Positions 24,184 to 32,722 of a stretch of 64,000 bases of DNA are shown here, piece by piece. The position numbers were made by a program, and so were the translations under genes. Numbering within the stretch: position 1 is the stretch's first letter; each line of letters opens with the position of its first letter. The notes beneath the pieces are model-generated. The model saw nothing but the letters and a program-made list of their open reading frames with translations. It was not told the DNA's origin and made no database searches. This stretch comes from Mycobacterium celatum (GTDB lineage: Bacteria > Actinomycetota > Actinomycetes > Mycobacteriales > Mycobacteriaceae), in the NCBI RefSeq assembly GCF_002101595.1, contig NZ_LQOM01000046.1:124001-188000 (forward strand). Reading direction: 5' to 3'.

Positions 24184-25203
24184 GTGGAGAACCTGGAAGC
24201 GGTCGCGGAATGGATGTCGCGGCAGGGCCTGGACGAGGGCCCGCTGGAGGATGTTTGCGAGATCAGCGGCGGAACACAGAACATCATGCTGCGGTTCACC
24301 CGTTCCGGCCGGGAGTACGTGCTACGACGCGGACCGCGACACCTGCGTCCCCGCAGCAACACGGTGATTCTGCGGGAGACCCGGGTGCTGGCCGCCCTGG
24401 CTGACACCGACGTGCCGCATCCCCATCTGATCGCCACCTGCGACGACACGTCGGTGCTCGGCGATGCGGTGTTCTACCTGATGGAGCCCGTCGACGGGTT
24501 CAACGCCGGCGAGGAGCTACCTGCACTGCATGCCAGCGACGCCAGCGTGCGCTTCGGCATGGGGCTGTCGATGGCCGACGCGCTGGCCAAGCTGGGCGCG
24601 GTCGACCATGTGGCCGTCGGGCTGGCCGACTTCGGAAAGCCGGAGGGGTTCCTGGAACGCCAAGTGCCACGGTGGCTTTCGGAACTGGAGTCCTACAACC
24701 AATTCGAGAACTATCCCGGCCCGGACATACCCGGCGTCGACGACGTCGCCAAGTGGCTCGACGAAAACCGGCCGACGCGGTGGCAGCCGGGCATCATGCA
24801 CGGCGACTACCACGCCGCCAACGTGATGTTCTCCCGCACCGGCCCGGACGTCGTCGCGATCGTCGACTGGGAGATGTCCACGATCGGCGACCCGCTGCTG
24901 GATCTGGGCTGGATGCTGGCCACCTGGCGGCAATCCGACGGGACCAGCGTGTTCGGCCACAGCCTCACCGAGATGGGCGGATTGGCCGGCCCCGACGACC
25001 TCATCGAGCGTTATGCGGCCAACACCACCCGCGACCTGTCACACATCACCTGGTACACCGTGCTGGCCTGCTTCAAGCTCGGCATCGTCATCGAGGGCAC
25101 GCTGGCGCGGGCCTGTGCGGGCAAGGCGCCCAAGGAAGTCGGCGACCACCTGCACGCCGCCACGGTGAAGCTGTTCGAGCAGGCGCTGGAGCTCATGAAT
25201 TGA
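24184..25203 (+). CDS. APH-type phosphotransferase (Rv3761c/FadE36-like)
   Basis: A 339-residue kinase-fold protein with catalytic loop MHGDYHAANVMFS and metal-binding IVDWEMSTIGDPLLDLGWML. It resembles Rv3761c, annotated FadE36 in M. tuberculosis although it is a phosphotransferase and not a dehydrogenase. The GTG at 24184 is the start; the divergent SnoaL-like gene begins 33 bases away. The acyl-CoA dehydrogenase that follows overlaps its stop by 4 bases (TTGA), so kinase and dehydrogenase are a coupled pair, like the two fused domains of human ACAD10/ACAD11. Likely role: phosphorylation of a hydroxyacyl-CoA. Confidence 0.86.
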   Translation: MENLEAVAEWMSRQGLDEGPLEDVCEISGGTQNIMLRFTRSGREYVLRRGPRHLRPRSNTVILRETRVLAALADTDVPHPHLIATCDDTSVLGDAVFYLMEPVDGFNAGEELPALHASDASVRFGMGLSMADALAKLGAVDHVAVGLADFGKPEGFLERQVPRWLSELESYNQFENYPGPDIPGVDDVAKWLDENRPTRWQPGIMHGDYHAANVMFSRTGPDVVAIVDWEMSTIGDPLLDLGWMLATWRQSDGTSVFGHSLTEMGGLAGPDDLIERYAANTTRDLSHITWYTVLACFKLGIVIEGTLARACAGKAPKEVGDHLHAATVKLFEQALELMN

Positions 25204-26375
25204 TCGACTTCGACATCCCGGCAGAGCTAGCGGCGCTGCGCGACGAGATCCGCACCTTCGTCACCGAACAGATCGTTCCGTACGAGACCGATCCGCGTCT
25301 GACTCGGCACGGTCCCGACGACGAGTTGCGCGCCGAGCTGGTGGAGTTGGCCCGCGCCGCGGGGCTGCTGACCTTCCAGGCGCCCAAGCGATTTGGCGGC
25401 CGGGAGCCGTCGCACCGCGAACAAGCGGTGCTGTTCGAGGCGGCTGGCTGGTCGACGCTGGGACCGGTGGCGCTCAACTGCGCCGCACCCGACGAAGGCA
25501 ACATGTACCTGCTCGCCAAGGTGGCCAACCAGCAGCAGGTCGACGAGTTTCTGCTGCCGGTGATCGACGGTAGGCAGCGGTCGGTGTTCGCGATGACCGA
25601 ACCCGACGGCGCCGGCTCAGATCCCAACCAGCTGGCCACCGAGGCACACTTCGACGGCACCGACTACGTCATCAACGGCCGCAAATGGTTGATCACGGGG
25701 GCTCAGGGTGCACGGACGTGGATCATCATGGCCCGCGTCGCGCCGAACCCGCACGGCGCCGACGGGCCGACGCTGTTTGTGTGCGACGGCCGAACGGCCG
25801 GCATCGAGCTCGAGCGGGTGATGTCGACGATGGACCGCAACTACGTCGAAGGCCATGGCGTGGTGCGCTTCACCGACCTGCGGCTGCCGGCGTCGGCGGT
25901 GCTCGGCGAGGTGGGGCAGGCGCTGCGCTACGCGCAACTGCGGCTGGCCCCGGCGCGGTTGACCCATTGCATGCGCTGGCTGGGCGCCGCCTCGCGGGCA
26001 CAGTCGATCGCGCTGCACCACGCCCGCACCCGCACCGCGTTCGGCAAACCCATCGGTGAACACCAGGGCGTGAGCTTCATGATCGCCGACAACGAGATCG
26101 CCCTGCAGCAATGCCGGCTGGCTATCTGGTGGGCGTGCTGGGCGCTGGACAACGGCGCGAAAGGCCGGCACGAAAGCTCCATGGTCAAGGCCTACGTGTC
26201 CGAAGAGTTGTTCAAAGTCGCCGACCGCTGTGTGCAGATCCTCGGCGGCATCGGCATCTCCGACGAGACGCCGGTTGGCATGATCTTCTCCGACATGCGC
26301 GCGTTCCGGCTCTACGACGGCCCGACCGAAGTGCACAAGTACGCCATCGCCCGGCAGGTGCTGCGCTCGCCCTAG
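25200..26375 (+). CDS. Acyl-CoA dehydrogenase family protein (ACAD10/11-like)
   Basis: A 391-residue FAD enzyme with FAMTEPDGAGSDPNQL in the beta domain, LRLAPARLTHCMRWLGAASR and C-terminal ILGGIGISDETPVGMIFSDM, ending GPTEVHKYAIARQVL. The catalytic base region matches the ACAD11-type rather than short-chain dehydrogenases. It has no ATG at the expected place; TTG at 25200 overlaps the kinase stop and gives a natural N-terminus (LIDFDIPAELAALRDEI). It would act with the preceding kinase to remove a phosphorylated hydroxyl from an acyl-CoA and yield an enoyl-CoA. Confidence 0.88.
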   Translation: MIDFDIPAELAALRDEIRTFVTEQIVPYETDPRLTRHGPDDELRAELVELARAAGLLTFQAPKRFGGREPSHREQAVLFEAAGWSTLGPVALNCAAPDEGNMYLLAKVANQQQVDEFLLPVIDGRQRSVFAMTEPDGAGSDPNQLATEAHFDGTDYVINGRKWLITGAQGARTWIIMARVAPNPHGADGPTLFVCDGRTAGIELERVMSTMDRNYVEGHGVVRFTDLRLPASAVLGEVGQALRYAQLRLAPARLTHCMRWLGAASRAQSIALHHARTRTAFGKPIGEHQGVSFMIADNEIALQQCRLAIWWACWALDNGAKGRHESSMVKAYVSEELFKVADRCVQILGGIGISDETPVGMIFSDMRAFRLYDGPTEVHKYAIARQVLRSP

Positions 26376-26377
26376 CG

Positions 26378-26740
26378 CTACTCGGTGCTCGTCCGCAGCG
26401 CCCTCAGGGCGTCCTCGAGCGTCGGGTACAGCGACACGGTCTTGTCGAGACCCAGCAAATCGATAGGCCGCCTGGTCACCGGGCTGTCCGCCACGATTGC
26501 GAGCTGGCCCGCGTCGCCGAGCTTTTCGCGGGCGGCTGCCAGGATCCGAACACCGGCGGACGCCAAGAACTCCGTCGCGGACAGTTCGACGACCAGGACC
26601 GCCGGCTCTCCGGCGAGCGCTTCGTCGATTGCCGCCTCGAACGCCGGGGCGGTGCTCAAATCGATCTCGCCGCCCACAGTCAGCACCGCGACGCCGTCGA
26701 GATGCTCGACTGAGGTACTGATCGGATCCGGAGCTGACAA
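26378..26740 (-). CDS. Anti-anti-sigma factor, STAS domain (RsbV-like)
   Basis: A 120-residue STAS protein: DGVAVLTVGGEIDLSTAPAF followed by LVVELSATEFLASAGVRILA. Ser61 aligns with the regulatory phosphoserine of RsbV/SpoIIAA, so phosphorylation would control release of an anti-sigma factor. The TTG at 26740 is preferred, preceded by AAGGATG; the longer frame to 26830 adds a tail unlike this family. It ends 2 bases from the convergent dehydrogenase and is divergent from the RsbR-like gene, so it flanks the stressosome cluster. Confidence 0.85.
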   Translation of the reverse strand: MSAPDPISTSVEHLDGVAVLTVGGEIDLSTAPAFEAAIDEALAGEPAVLVVELSATEFLASAGVRILAAAREKLGDAGQLAIVADSPVTRRPIDLLGLDKTVSLYPTLEDALRALRTSTE

Positions 26741-26914
26741 CGGCCATCCTTCGTCCGGCGCTGAGCTGCAATACGAGCTGTGGTGCCGACCCAAACCCGC
26801 TCTCGCAGACTGCCAGAAATGATACTTCAACCACTGCCGCTTAGCGGTCGGTTACGCTGGGCAAAGCATGTGCGGGCCACCGCCGGGGGGTGCAGGCAGG
26901 AGCCGGGAGGTTCG

Positions 26915-27817
26915 ATGTCGGATCCGTCGACGGGCTTAGCGAGCACCACCGCTGTCAGCCAACCAATGGGCGTCTCCACCGAGGGTTTGCTGCCGCAGCT
27001 TGTCCAGCACCTGCGGCAGAACCGCACCGCGTTGCGTGAGGAATGGGCCCAGCGGATCACCGAGGCGCAGTTGCTCACCGCGATGACGCCGGAGGAGATT
27101 TTCTCCGAGGCCACCGCCGTCTACGACAACTACGTCGAGGTGCTCGAGACCGGAAGCGTCGAGGCCCTGCAGGCCTACGCGCGCGACCTGTCCGAACGCA
27201 TCATCCCGCGGGGCGTGGAGACCGACGAGGTGGTCGGCATCGTGTTGCTGTTGCGCGACGTGCTCGCCCGCTCGCTGTTCGAGAAGTACCAGTCCGACTT
27301 CAAGATGCTCAACCGGGTACTCGACGCCTACGAGCCGGCCGCCAACCGCATTGCCAACACCGTTGCCGTCAGCTTCGTCCAGGAACGCGAGCGCATCATC
27401 CGCCAACAGCAGGAGGCCATCCGAGAGCTGTCCACGCCGGTGCTGCAGGTGCGCGAGCAGCTGCTGATCCTGCCGATCATCGGCATCCTCGACAGCCAGC
27501 GCGCCCGTCAGGTCACCGAACAGCTGCTGCGGGCGATCCGGGCCAACCGGGCCAAGGTGGTGGTCATCGACATCACCGGTGTGCCCACCATCGACTCGAC
27601 CGTCGCGAACCACCTGGTGCAAACCGTCGACGCGTCGGGATTGATGGGCGCCAGCGTGATCATCACCGGCCTGTCGTCGGAGATCGCGCTGACCCTGGTG
27701 ACAATCGGACTGGATCTTTCGAAGATGAACGCGGTCGGCGACCTGCAGGGGGGAATCGAAGAGGCCGAGCGGCTGCTGGGTTACGAAGTCACCCGCACCG
27801 GCGAGCAGAGCGGGTGA
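26915..27817 (+). CDS. Stressosome protein RsbR-like (N-terminal sensor plus STAS)
   Basis: A 300-residue protein. The N-terminal helical domain (about 25-160; LVQHLRQNRTALREEWAQRI, RGVETDEVVGIVLLLRDVLA) matches RsbRD-type sensor domains; a linker helix RIIRQQQEAIRELSTPV joins the STAS domain (about 172-292). The phosphorylation sites of B. subtilis RsbRA correspond to Ser228/Thr229 in DITGVPTIDSTVANHL and Thr260 in LSSEIALTLV. In the stressosome, RsbR and RsbS form a large icosahedral complex that holds the kinase RsbT until stress. GGGAGG precedes the ATG at 26915. It heads the cluster rsbR-rsbS-rsbT-rsbX. Confidence 0.9.
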   Translation: MSDPSTGLASTTAVSQPMGVSTEGLLPQLVQHLRQNRTALREEWAQRITEAQLLTAMTPEEIFSEATAVYDNYVEVLETGSVEALQAYARDLSERIIPRGVETDEVVGIVLLLRDVLARSLFEKYQSDFKMLNRVLDAYEPAANRIANTVAVSFVQERERIIRQQQEAIRELSTPVLQVREQLLILPIIGILDSQRARQVTEQLLRAIRANRAKVVVIDITGVPTIDSTVANHLVQTVDASGLMGASVIITGLSSEIALTLVTIGLDLSKMNAVGDLQGGIEEAERLLGYEVTRTGEQSG

Positions 27818-27839
27818 GCACCGCCATTACGAGCGCCCC

Positions 27840-28226
27840 ATGCCAGTACCCATCCTGAAGCAGGGCGCGATTCTCATCGCGACCGTGCAAGCCGCGCTCA
27901 CCGACTCCGACACCGAACGGCTCCGTCAGGATCTGATGGAACGGGTCAGCCGGTTCCGCGCCCAGGGCATCATCGTCGACGTCACCGCCATCGACGTGAT
28001 GGATTCCTTCGCCGCCCGGTCGCTGCGCACGATCGCGCACATGACCCGGCTGCGTGGCGCGGACACCGTGATTGTGGGCCTGCAGCCCGAAGTGGCGTTC
28101 GCGATGGTCCAGCTCGGGCTGGCGTTCGACGACATGTATACGGCGCTCGACCTGGAGGAGGGCCTCGCGCTGCTGAATCGACAACTGGCCCTGCGAAAGT
28201 CGATCGGACGTGAGAGTGGCGGATAA
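27840..28226 (+). CDS. Stressosome scaffold RsbS-like (STAS)
   Basis: A 128-residue single STAS-domain protein. It begins PVPILKQGAILIATVQAALT, as RsbS does, and has VDVTAIDVMDSFAARSLRTI; Ser56 aligns with the Ser59 of B. subtilis RsbS phosphorylated by RsbT to dissolve the complex. It starts 23 bases after the RsbR-like gene and overlaps the RsbT-like gene by 17 bases, so they are one transcript. The extended C-terminus (about 115-128) is longer than usual and basic. Confidence 0.9.
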   Translation: MPVPILKQGAILIATVQAALTDSDTERLRQDLMERVSRFRAQGIIVDVTAIDVMDSFAARSLRTIAHMTRLRGADTVIVGLQPEVAFAMVQLGLAFDDMYTALDLEEGLALLNRQLALRKSIGRESGG

Positions 28227-28638
28227 CGTCGGCGTCGACCTGCGAGTCGACATCGTCAACTCGGACGACATCGTTGCCGCGCGACAGGCAGGGCATCAGT
28301 TGGCCCGCGACCTGGGTTTCTCGCTGACCGACGTGACCATGATCGCCACCGCCATCTCCGAGATCGCCCGCAACATCACCAGCTACGCCGGGCGCGGCGA
28401 GGTCCGGGTCAGCGTGCAAGACCGGGAGGGACGCAAGGCGCTGGTGGTGCGCGCCGAAGACGACGGGCCGGGCATCGCCAACGTGGAAAGAGCTATGGAG
28501 GACGGGTTTTCGACGGGTCGTGGGCTCGGTATGGGTCTGCCCGGCGCACGCCGCCTGATGGACCGGCTGATCGTGGAGTCCACACCCGGCCGCGGGACGA
28601 ATGTCGAGATGTGGAAATGGATTCCGCCCGATGAATGA
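28210..28638 (+). CDS. Stressosome switch kinase RsbT-like
   Basis: A 142-residue GHKL-type serine/threonine kinase. The ATP-binding N box contains Glu51 and Asn55 (SEIARNITSYAGRG), G1 is DDGPGIAN (about 84-91), and G2 is GRGLGMGLPGARRLMD. In B. subtilis RsbT phosphorylates RsbS and RsbR, leaves the stressosome and activates the phosphatase RsbU. The GTG at 28210 lies inside the end of the RsbS-like gene (17-base overlap), and the stop overlaps the next start, so translation of the module is coupled. Confidence 0.92.
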   Translation: MRVADNVGVDLRVDIVNSDDIVAARQAGHQLARDLGFSLTDVTMIATAISEIARNITSYAGRGEVRVSVQDREGRKALVVRAEDDGPGIANVERAMEDGFSTGRGLGMGLPGARRLMDRLIVESTPGRGTNVEMWKWIPPDE

Positions 28639-29260
28639 GAACGGCCGGCTCGGGCCGCTGGAATGGGCGACCGCGGTGCGCCCGCGAGCGGGCGAGCAGG
28701 TGTGCGGCGACCGTGCGATCGCGGTCGCCGTCGACGGCACCGCCGCGCTGATCGGAGTGCTGGACGGGCTCGGCCATGGTGCGGACGCCGCGACGGCGGC
28801 GCTGTGCGGGGTGATGGTGCTGGACGAAGCCCGCGCGAAGCCGCTCGAGGTACTGGTCCAACACTGCCACCGCGCGCTGTCGGGCACCAGGGGTGCCGCG
28901 ATGACGTTGGCGCGCATCGACTTCGGCGCAACCGACACGCTGCGGTGGATCGGAATCGGCAACGTCAGCGCCGACCTCGTCGCCAAACATCCAGGTGGCG
29001 TCGAAGTGCGGTCGTCCGCGCGTCTCATCGGCGGCATTGTCGGATACCGGCTACCCGAAGGGATAACGCCGCAGGAAGTGCCGATCCGTCCCGGTGACCT
29101 GCTCGTCATCGCCAGCGACGGAATCGCCGAAGACCACTTGGCCGACATCGACTTCGCCGCGCCCAGCACCGTGATCGCCGAGCAGATCCTCAGCCGGCAC
29201 GGCAAGCAGACCGATGACGCGCTGGTGCTCGCCGCCCGTCATCGAGGCACGACAGGATGA
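28631..29260 (+). CDS. PP2C phosphatase RsbX-like
   Basis: A 209-residue SpoIIE/PP2C-type phosphatase, with CGDRAIAVAVDGTAALIGVLDGLGHGADAATAAL providing the two metal-binding Asp residues of the family and LLVIASDGIAEDHL a third. In B. subtilis RsbX resets the stressosome by dephosphorylating RsbS-P and RsbR-P. ATG 28631 lies inside the end of the RsbT-like gene (8-base overlap), and its stop overlaps the next ATG as ATGA. The order S-T-X without a separate RsbU between matches two-component-free stressosome clusters in other phyla. Confidence 0.88.
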   Translation: MNENGRLGPLEWATAVRPRAGEQVCGDRAIAVAVDGTAALIGVLDGLGHGADAATAALCGVMVLDEARAKPLEVLVQHCHRALSGTRGAAMTLARIDFGATDTLRWIGIGNVSADLVAKHPGGVEVRSSARLIGGIVGYRLPEGITPQEVPIRPGDLLVIASDGIAEDHLADIDFAAPSTVIAEQILSRHGKQTDDALVLAARHRGTTG

Positions 29261-31464
29261 GGCGCGCCGAGGAATTTCACGCCCGGTACGCCGCCGCGCT
29301 GCGTACCTATCTGCAGGCGCGCGGCGAAGCCAGCCTCGCCGTGGGCCACGAACTCGGGCGGCGCGCGCTGCAAGAACAGATCAGCATGCTCGACATCATC
29401 GAAAAGCACGTCCTGCTGACGGGCGACCTTGCGGCCGAACCCGGCTTCGACCCGTCGGCGGCGCTGGAGTTCCTGCTGCAGACACTCGCCCCGCTCGATG
29501 TGGCAACGCGCGGATTCCTAGACGGCACAAGGCGTTACGAGGAGCAGCGGGCGCGCGCGGATGACCTCGCCGACCGCGACGAGTTCCGCAGCGCGCTGGT
29601 CAATTCGTTGCAGGAGGGCTTCTTCGTCGCCGACGACAACGGCGCGGTCATCGAGGTCAACGAGGCTTTCGCCAAGATCACCGGCTACCCGGCCGACGGC
29701 GTGCCCTACCCGTGGCCGCACCCGTGGCTGGTCGACAAGAAAACCGCTGCACTGCAACAATCCCGGCTCACCTCGGAGGAAAGCCAGGTCCAATACGAGA
29801 CGCCGATTCGCAACCGCGACGGCCACCTCGTGTGGGTGGCGGTGAACATCAGCACAGCCCAGGGCGCCGAAGGCGTCGCATACGTGGGGACGATTCGTGA
29901 CATCACCGCCGAACGGGCTTTTGCGGCACGGGAAAACGCGGTGCTGCGCCTGGCCACCGCCGTGGGTGTGGCCAAAAGCGTGGCCGAGGTGCTGGCGATC
30001 ACGCTCGACGAGTGCCGAACGGTGATCGGCGTTTCGCGAGTGGTCGCCGCACTGTGGGCCACCAACGGCGCCGACCCGACCGTACTGGTGGCGGGGAAAC
30101 CCGACGCGGCAACCTGGCGCGAGCTGGATCCGTTGCTGCGGCAAACATTTGAGGATGCGCGGCGCCAGTTGCCGCTCACCGTGCAGACGGTGGAATGGGC
30201 GGACACACCGGGGCAGTCCCGCGGAATCGTGGCGGTGCTCTCCGGAACTGCAGACGTCGCCCTGTGGCTGGAGTTGGGGACACCGCGGCGGATCAGCGCC
30301 GAAGATCGGCTCCTGGTCACCATGCTGGTCGGTCACCTGAGCCTGGCCATCCAGCACGTCCGCCAGTTCGAGAACGCCCGCGAGACGTCGCTGACATTGC
30401 AGCGCGCCATGCTGCCCTCCACCGATCCACCGGCGGGTTTCGCGGTACGCTACGAACCCGCCGTGCCGCCGCTGGAGATCGGCGGCGACTGGTATGAGGT
30501 GCTGCCGGTCGGCGAACATCAGATCGGCATCATCGTCGGCGACTGCGTCGGCCGCAGTCTATCCGCCGCGGCGGTGATGGGTCAGCTTCGCAGCTCGGCG
30601 CGTGCACTGCTGTTGACCGGCGCCGAACCCGGGATGCTACTCGAACAACTCGACGTCGCAGCCGAGTTCATTCCGGATGCCTTCTGCACCACGGTGTTTC
30701 TGGCGATCCTCGACACCGAATCCGGCGAGTTGCGCTACAGCAGCGCCGGGCATCTGCCGGCGGTCCTGGTGGCACCGCGGCGCGAGCCAACCCTGCTCTC
30801 CGATGCGCAGTCGGTGCCAATTGCGGTGCACGGCAGGGGTCCTCGCCGACAGGCATCCGTGACGGTGGCACCCGGGTCCACGTTGATGCTCTACACCGAT
30901 GGCCTGGTCGAGCGGCGCGACGCATCGATCGACGACGGGATCGCGCGCGTCGCCGAGGTAGTGGCCAACGGGATGACGCTGTCGGCCGATGCCGTCGCGG
31001 ACGCAGCGCTTGCCGAGATGGCACCGCCCGACGGATACGACGACGACGTGGCGATCGTGGTCTACCGCAGGCCCTATCGGCCGCTGAGCATCGAAAGCGA
31101 TGCAGCCGCAGTCGAATTGGCAGATATCCGGCATCGGCTGATCGCCTGGGCGCGGGAAGCCGCGGTCCCGGAGGATTTGTGTGCCGACGTCGTGCTGGCG
31201 GTCAACGAGGCGTGCGCCAACAGCATCGAGCACGCCTACCGGGGGCATGAACCGGGCAAGGTTCGCGTCGAAGCCCACTGCGACGGTGCGCAAGTGCGGG
31301 TGCGGATCGTCGATACCGGTTCGTGGAAGCCTGCGCCCGCCGACCCGGGTAACCGTGGTCGGGGACTACTGCTGATCCGGGCGGTCACCGACTGGCTCGA
31401 GATGGCTTGCACGTCGTCGGGAACCACGGTCGACATGACGTTTAGCCTGTCTGGGGAGGCCTAG
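29257..31464 (+). CDS. Multidomain PAS-GAF-PP2C-HATPase regulator (RsbU/RsbW fusion-like)
   Basis: A 735-residue regulator. The order is: an N-terminal helical region (about 1-105) related to RsbU-type RsbT-binding domains, a PAS domain (about 115-215; FFVADDNGAVIEVNEAFAKI), a GAF domain (about 225-370), a SpoIIE phosphatase domain (about 390-610; EIGGDWYEVLPV and GDCVGRSLSAA) and a C-terminal HATPase_c domain (about 615-735; VLAVNEACANSIEHAYRG) like the anti-sigma kinase RsbW. Thus one protein may both dephosphorylate and rephosphorylate an RsbV-type antagonist. It overlaps the RsbX-like gene by 4 bases and is the natural output of the stressosome. Rv1364c of M. tuberculosis has a comparable architecture. 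Confidence 0.9.
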   Translation: MRRAEEFHARYAAALRTYLQARGEASLAVGHELGRRALQEQISMLDIIEKHVLLTGDLAAEPGFDPSAALEFLLQTLAPLDVATRGFLDGTRRYEEQRARADDLADRDEFRSALVNSLQEGFFVADDNGAVIEVNEAFAKITGYPADGVPYPWPHPWLVDKKTAALQQSRLTSEESQVQYETPIRNRDGHLVWVAVNISTAQGAEGVAYVGTIRDITAERAFAARENAVLRLATAVGVAKSVAEVLAITLDECRTVIGVSRVVAALWATNGADPTVLVAGKPDAATWRELDPLLRQTFEDARRQLPLTVQTVEWADTPGQSRGIVAVLSGTADVALWLELGTPRRISAEDRLLVTMLVGHLSLAIQHVRQFENARETSLTLQRAMLPSTDPPAGFAVRYEPAVPPLEIGGDWYEVLPVGEHQIGIIVGDCVGRSLSAAAVMGQLRSSARALLLTGAEPGMLLEQLDVAAEFIPDAFCTTVFLAILDTESGELRYSSAGHLPAVLVAPRREPTLLSDAQSVPIAVHGRGPRRQASVTVAPGSTLMLYTDGLVERRDASIDDGIARVAEVVANGMTLSADAVADAALAEMAPPDGYDDDVAIVVYRRPYRPLSIESDAAAVELADIRHRLIAWAREAAVPEDLCADVVLAVNEACANSIEHAYRGHEPGKVRVEAHCDGAQVRVRIVDTGSWKPAPADPGNRGRGLLLIRAVTDWLEMACTSSGTTVDMTFSLSGEA

Positions 31465-31465
31465 A

Positions 31466-32722
31466 ATGCCGCAGCAGCTCATCGACACCCTCGTGGATGC
31501 CGACACGGCGCGCCTGGTCGAGGTGTTCAAGGACATCCACCGTCACCCCGAACTCGGTTTCGCCGAGACCCGCACCGCGGGAATCGTCGCGCAAGCGCTG
31601 ACCGAGCTGGGTTTCGCGGTGACGACCGGCATCGGCGGCACCGGCGTCGCGGCAATCCTGCGCAACGGCTCCGGGCCGACCGTCATGTACCGCGCCGACA
31701 TGGACGCCCTTCCCGTCGAGGAAGCCACCGGGCTGGACTACGCCAGCACGGTGCGGGTCAGGCGCGGCGGCACCGAGTCACCCGTCGCGCACGTGTGCGG
31801 CCACGACGCGCACGTCGCCTGGATGCTGGGGATGGCCCGGGTCTTGACGGCGACGACCGACGCCTGGTCGGGCACCGCGGTGTTGATCGGCCAGCCCGCC
31901 GAGGAACTGATCGGCGGCGCACAGGCGATGGTCGACGACCGGCTCTACGACGTGGTGCCCAAGCCGGATTGCCTGATCGGCATGCACACCGCTCCGGTAC
32001 CGGTCGGCATGCTGGCCGCCTCGGGCGGTCCCAGGATGGCCGGCACCGATCAGGTCGACATCATGTTCAAGGGCGTCGGCGGTCACGGCTCGATGCCGCA
32101 GCTGGCCAAGGACCCGGTGCTGATGGCCGCCCTGGCCGTGGTGCAGTTCCAGACCATCGTCAGCCGGATGATCCCGCCGCAGGAGACCGCGGTACTGACG
32201 GTCGGTTCGGTGCAGGCCGGCTCGTCGCACAACGTCATCCCCGATCACGCGCTGCTGCAGGCCAACCTGCGGTGGTTCAACCCGCACGTCCGCGAACAAC
32301 TGCTCACCGGGGTGAAGGCGGTCAGCGAAGGGATTGCCCGCAGCTACGGGATGCCCGAGGACCAGCTGCCGACGGTCACGGTGAAGGGCGGTTCGCCTCC
32401 GCTGGTCAACGACGACGGGCTCGCCTCGCGTGTGGCGTCGACGCTGGGCGGTGCGATTGGATCCGCGAACGTGCTGACGAACATGCCGCCGGTGACCGCC
32501 TCCGAGGACTGCCACCTGCTCAAGGGCCCGCACACCGACGTGCCGCTGTGCTACCTGTTCCTCGGCGTCGCCGATCCGCAGGTGTACGCCAACGCGTTAG
32601 CGGCCGGCAAGCTGTTCCCCTACTCGCCGCACAGCCCCGACTACGTCGTCGACCTTGCTGCGATCCCGTTCGGGGCGAAAATCGCCAGCCACGTGATGTT
32701 GGAATTGCTGGGTAACGGATGA
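31466..32722 (+). CDS. M20 family amidohydrolase/peptidase
   Basis: A 418-residue zinc hydrolase of the M20D (N-acyl amino acid amidohydrolase/hippurate hydrolase) group. Metal-binding motifs are CGHDAHVAWM, GQPAEELIGG and MHTAP, with the RADMDALPVEEATG stretch typical of the family and a lid domain at about 190-310. It probably cleaves an amide of an N-acylated amino acid or peptide in the cytoplasm. It starts 1 base after the stressosome regulator stop and overlaps the next gene by 4 bases, so it could be read-through from that operon, although the function seems unrelated. Confidence 0.88.
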   Translation: MPQQLIDTLVDADTARLVEVFKDIHRHPELGFAETRTAGIVAQALTELGFAVTTGIGGTGVAAILRNGSGPTVMYRADMDALPVEEATGLDYASTVRVRRGGTESPVAHVCGHDAHVAWMLGMARVLTATTDAWSGTAVLIGQPAEELIGGAQAMVDDRLYDVVPKPDCLIGMHTAPVPVGMLAASGGPRMAGTDQVDIMFKGVGGHGSMPQLAKDPVLMAALAVVQFQTIVSRMIPPQETAVLTVGSVQAGSSHNVIPDHALLQANLRWFNPHVREQLLTGVKAVSEGIARSYGMPEDQLPTVTVKGGSPPLVNDDGLASRVASTLGGAIGSANVLTNMPPVTASEDCHLLKGPHTDVPLCYLFLGVADPQVYANALAAGKLFPYSPHSPDYVVDLAAIPFGAKIASHVMLELLGNG

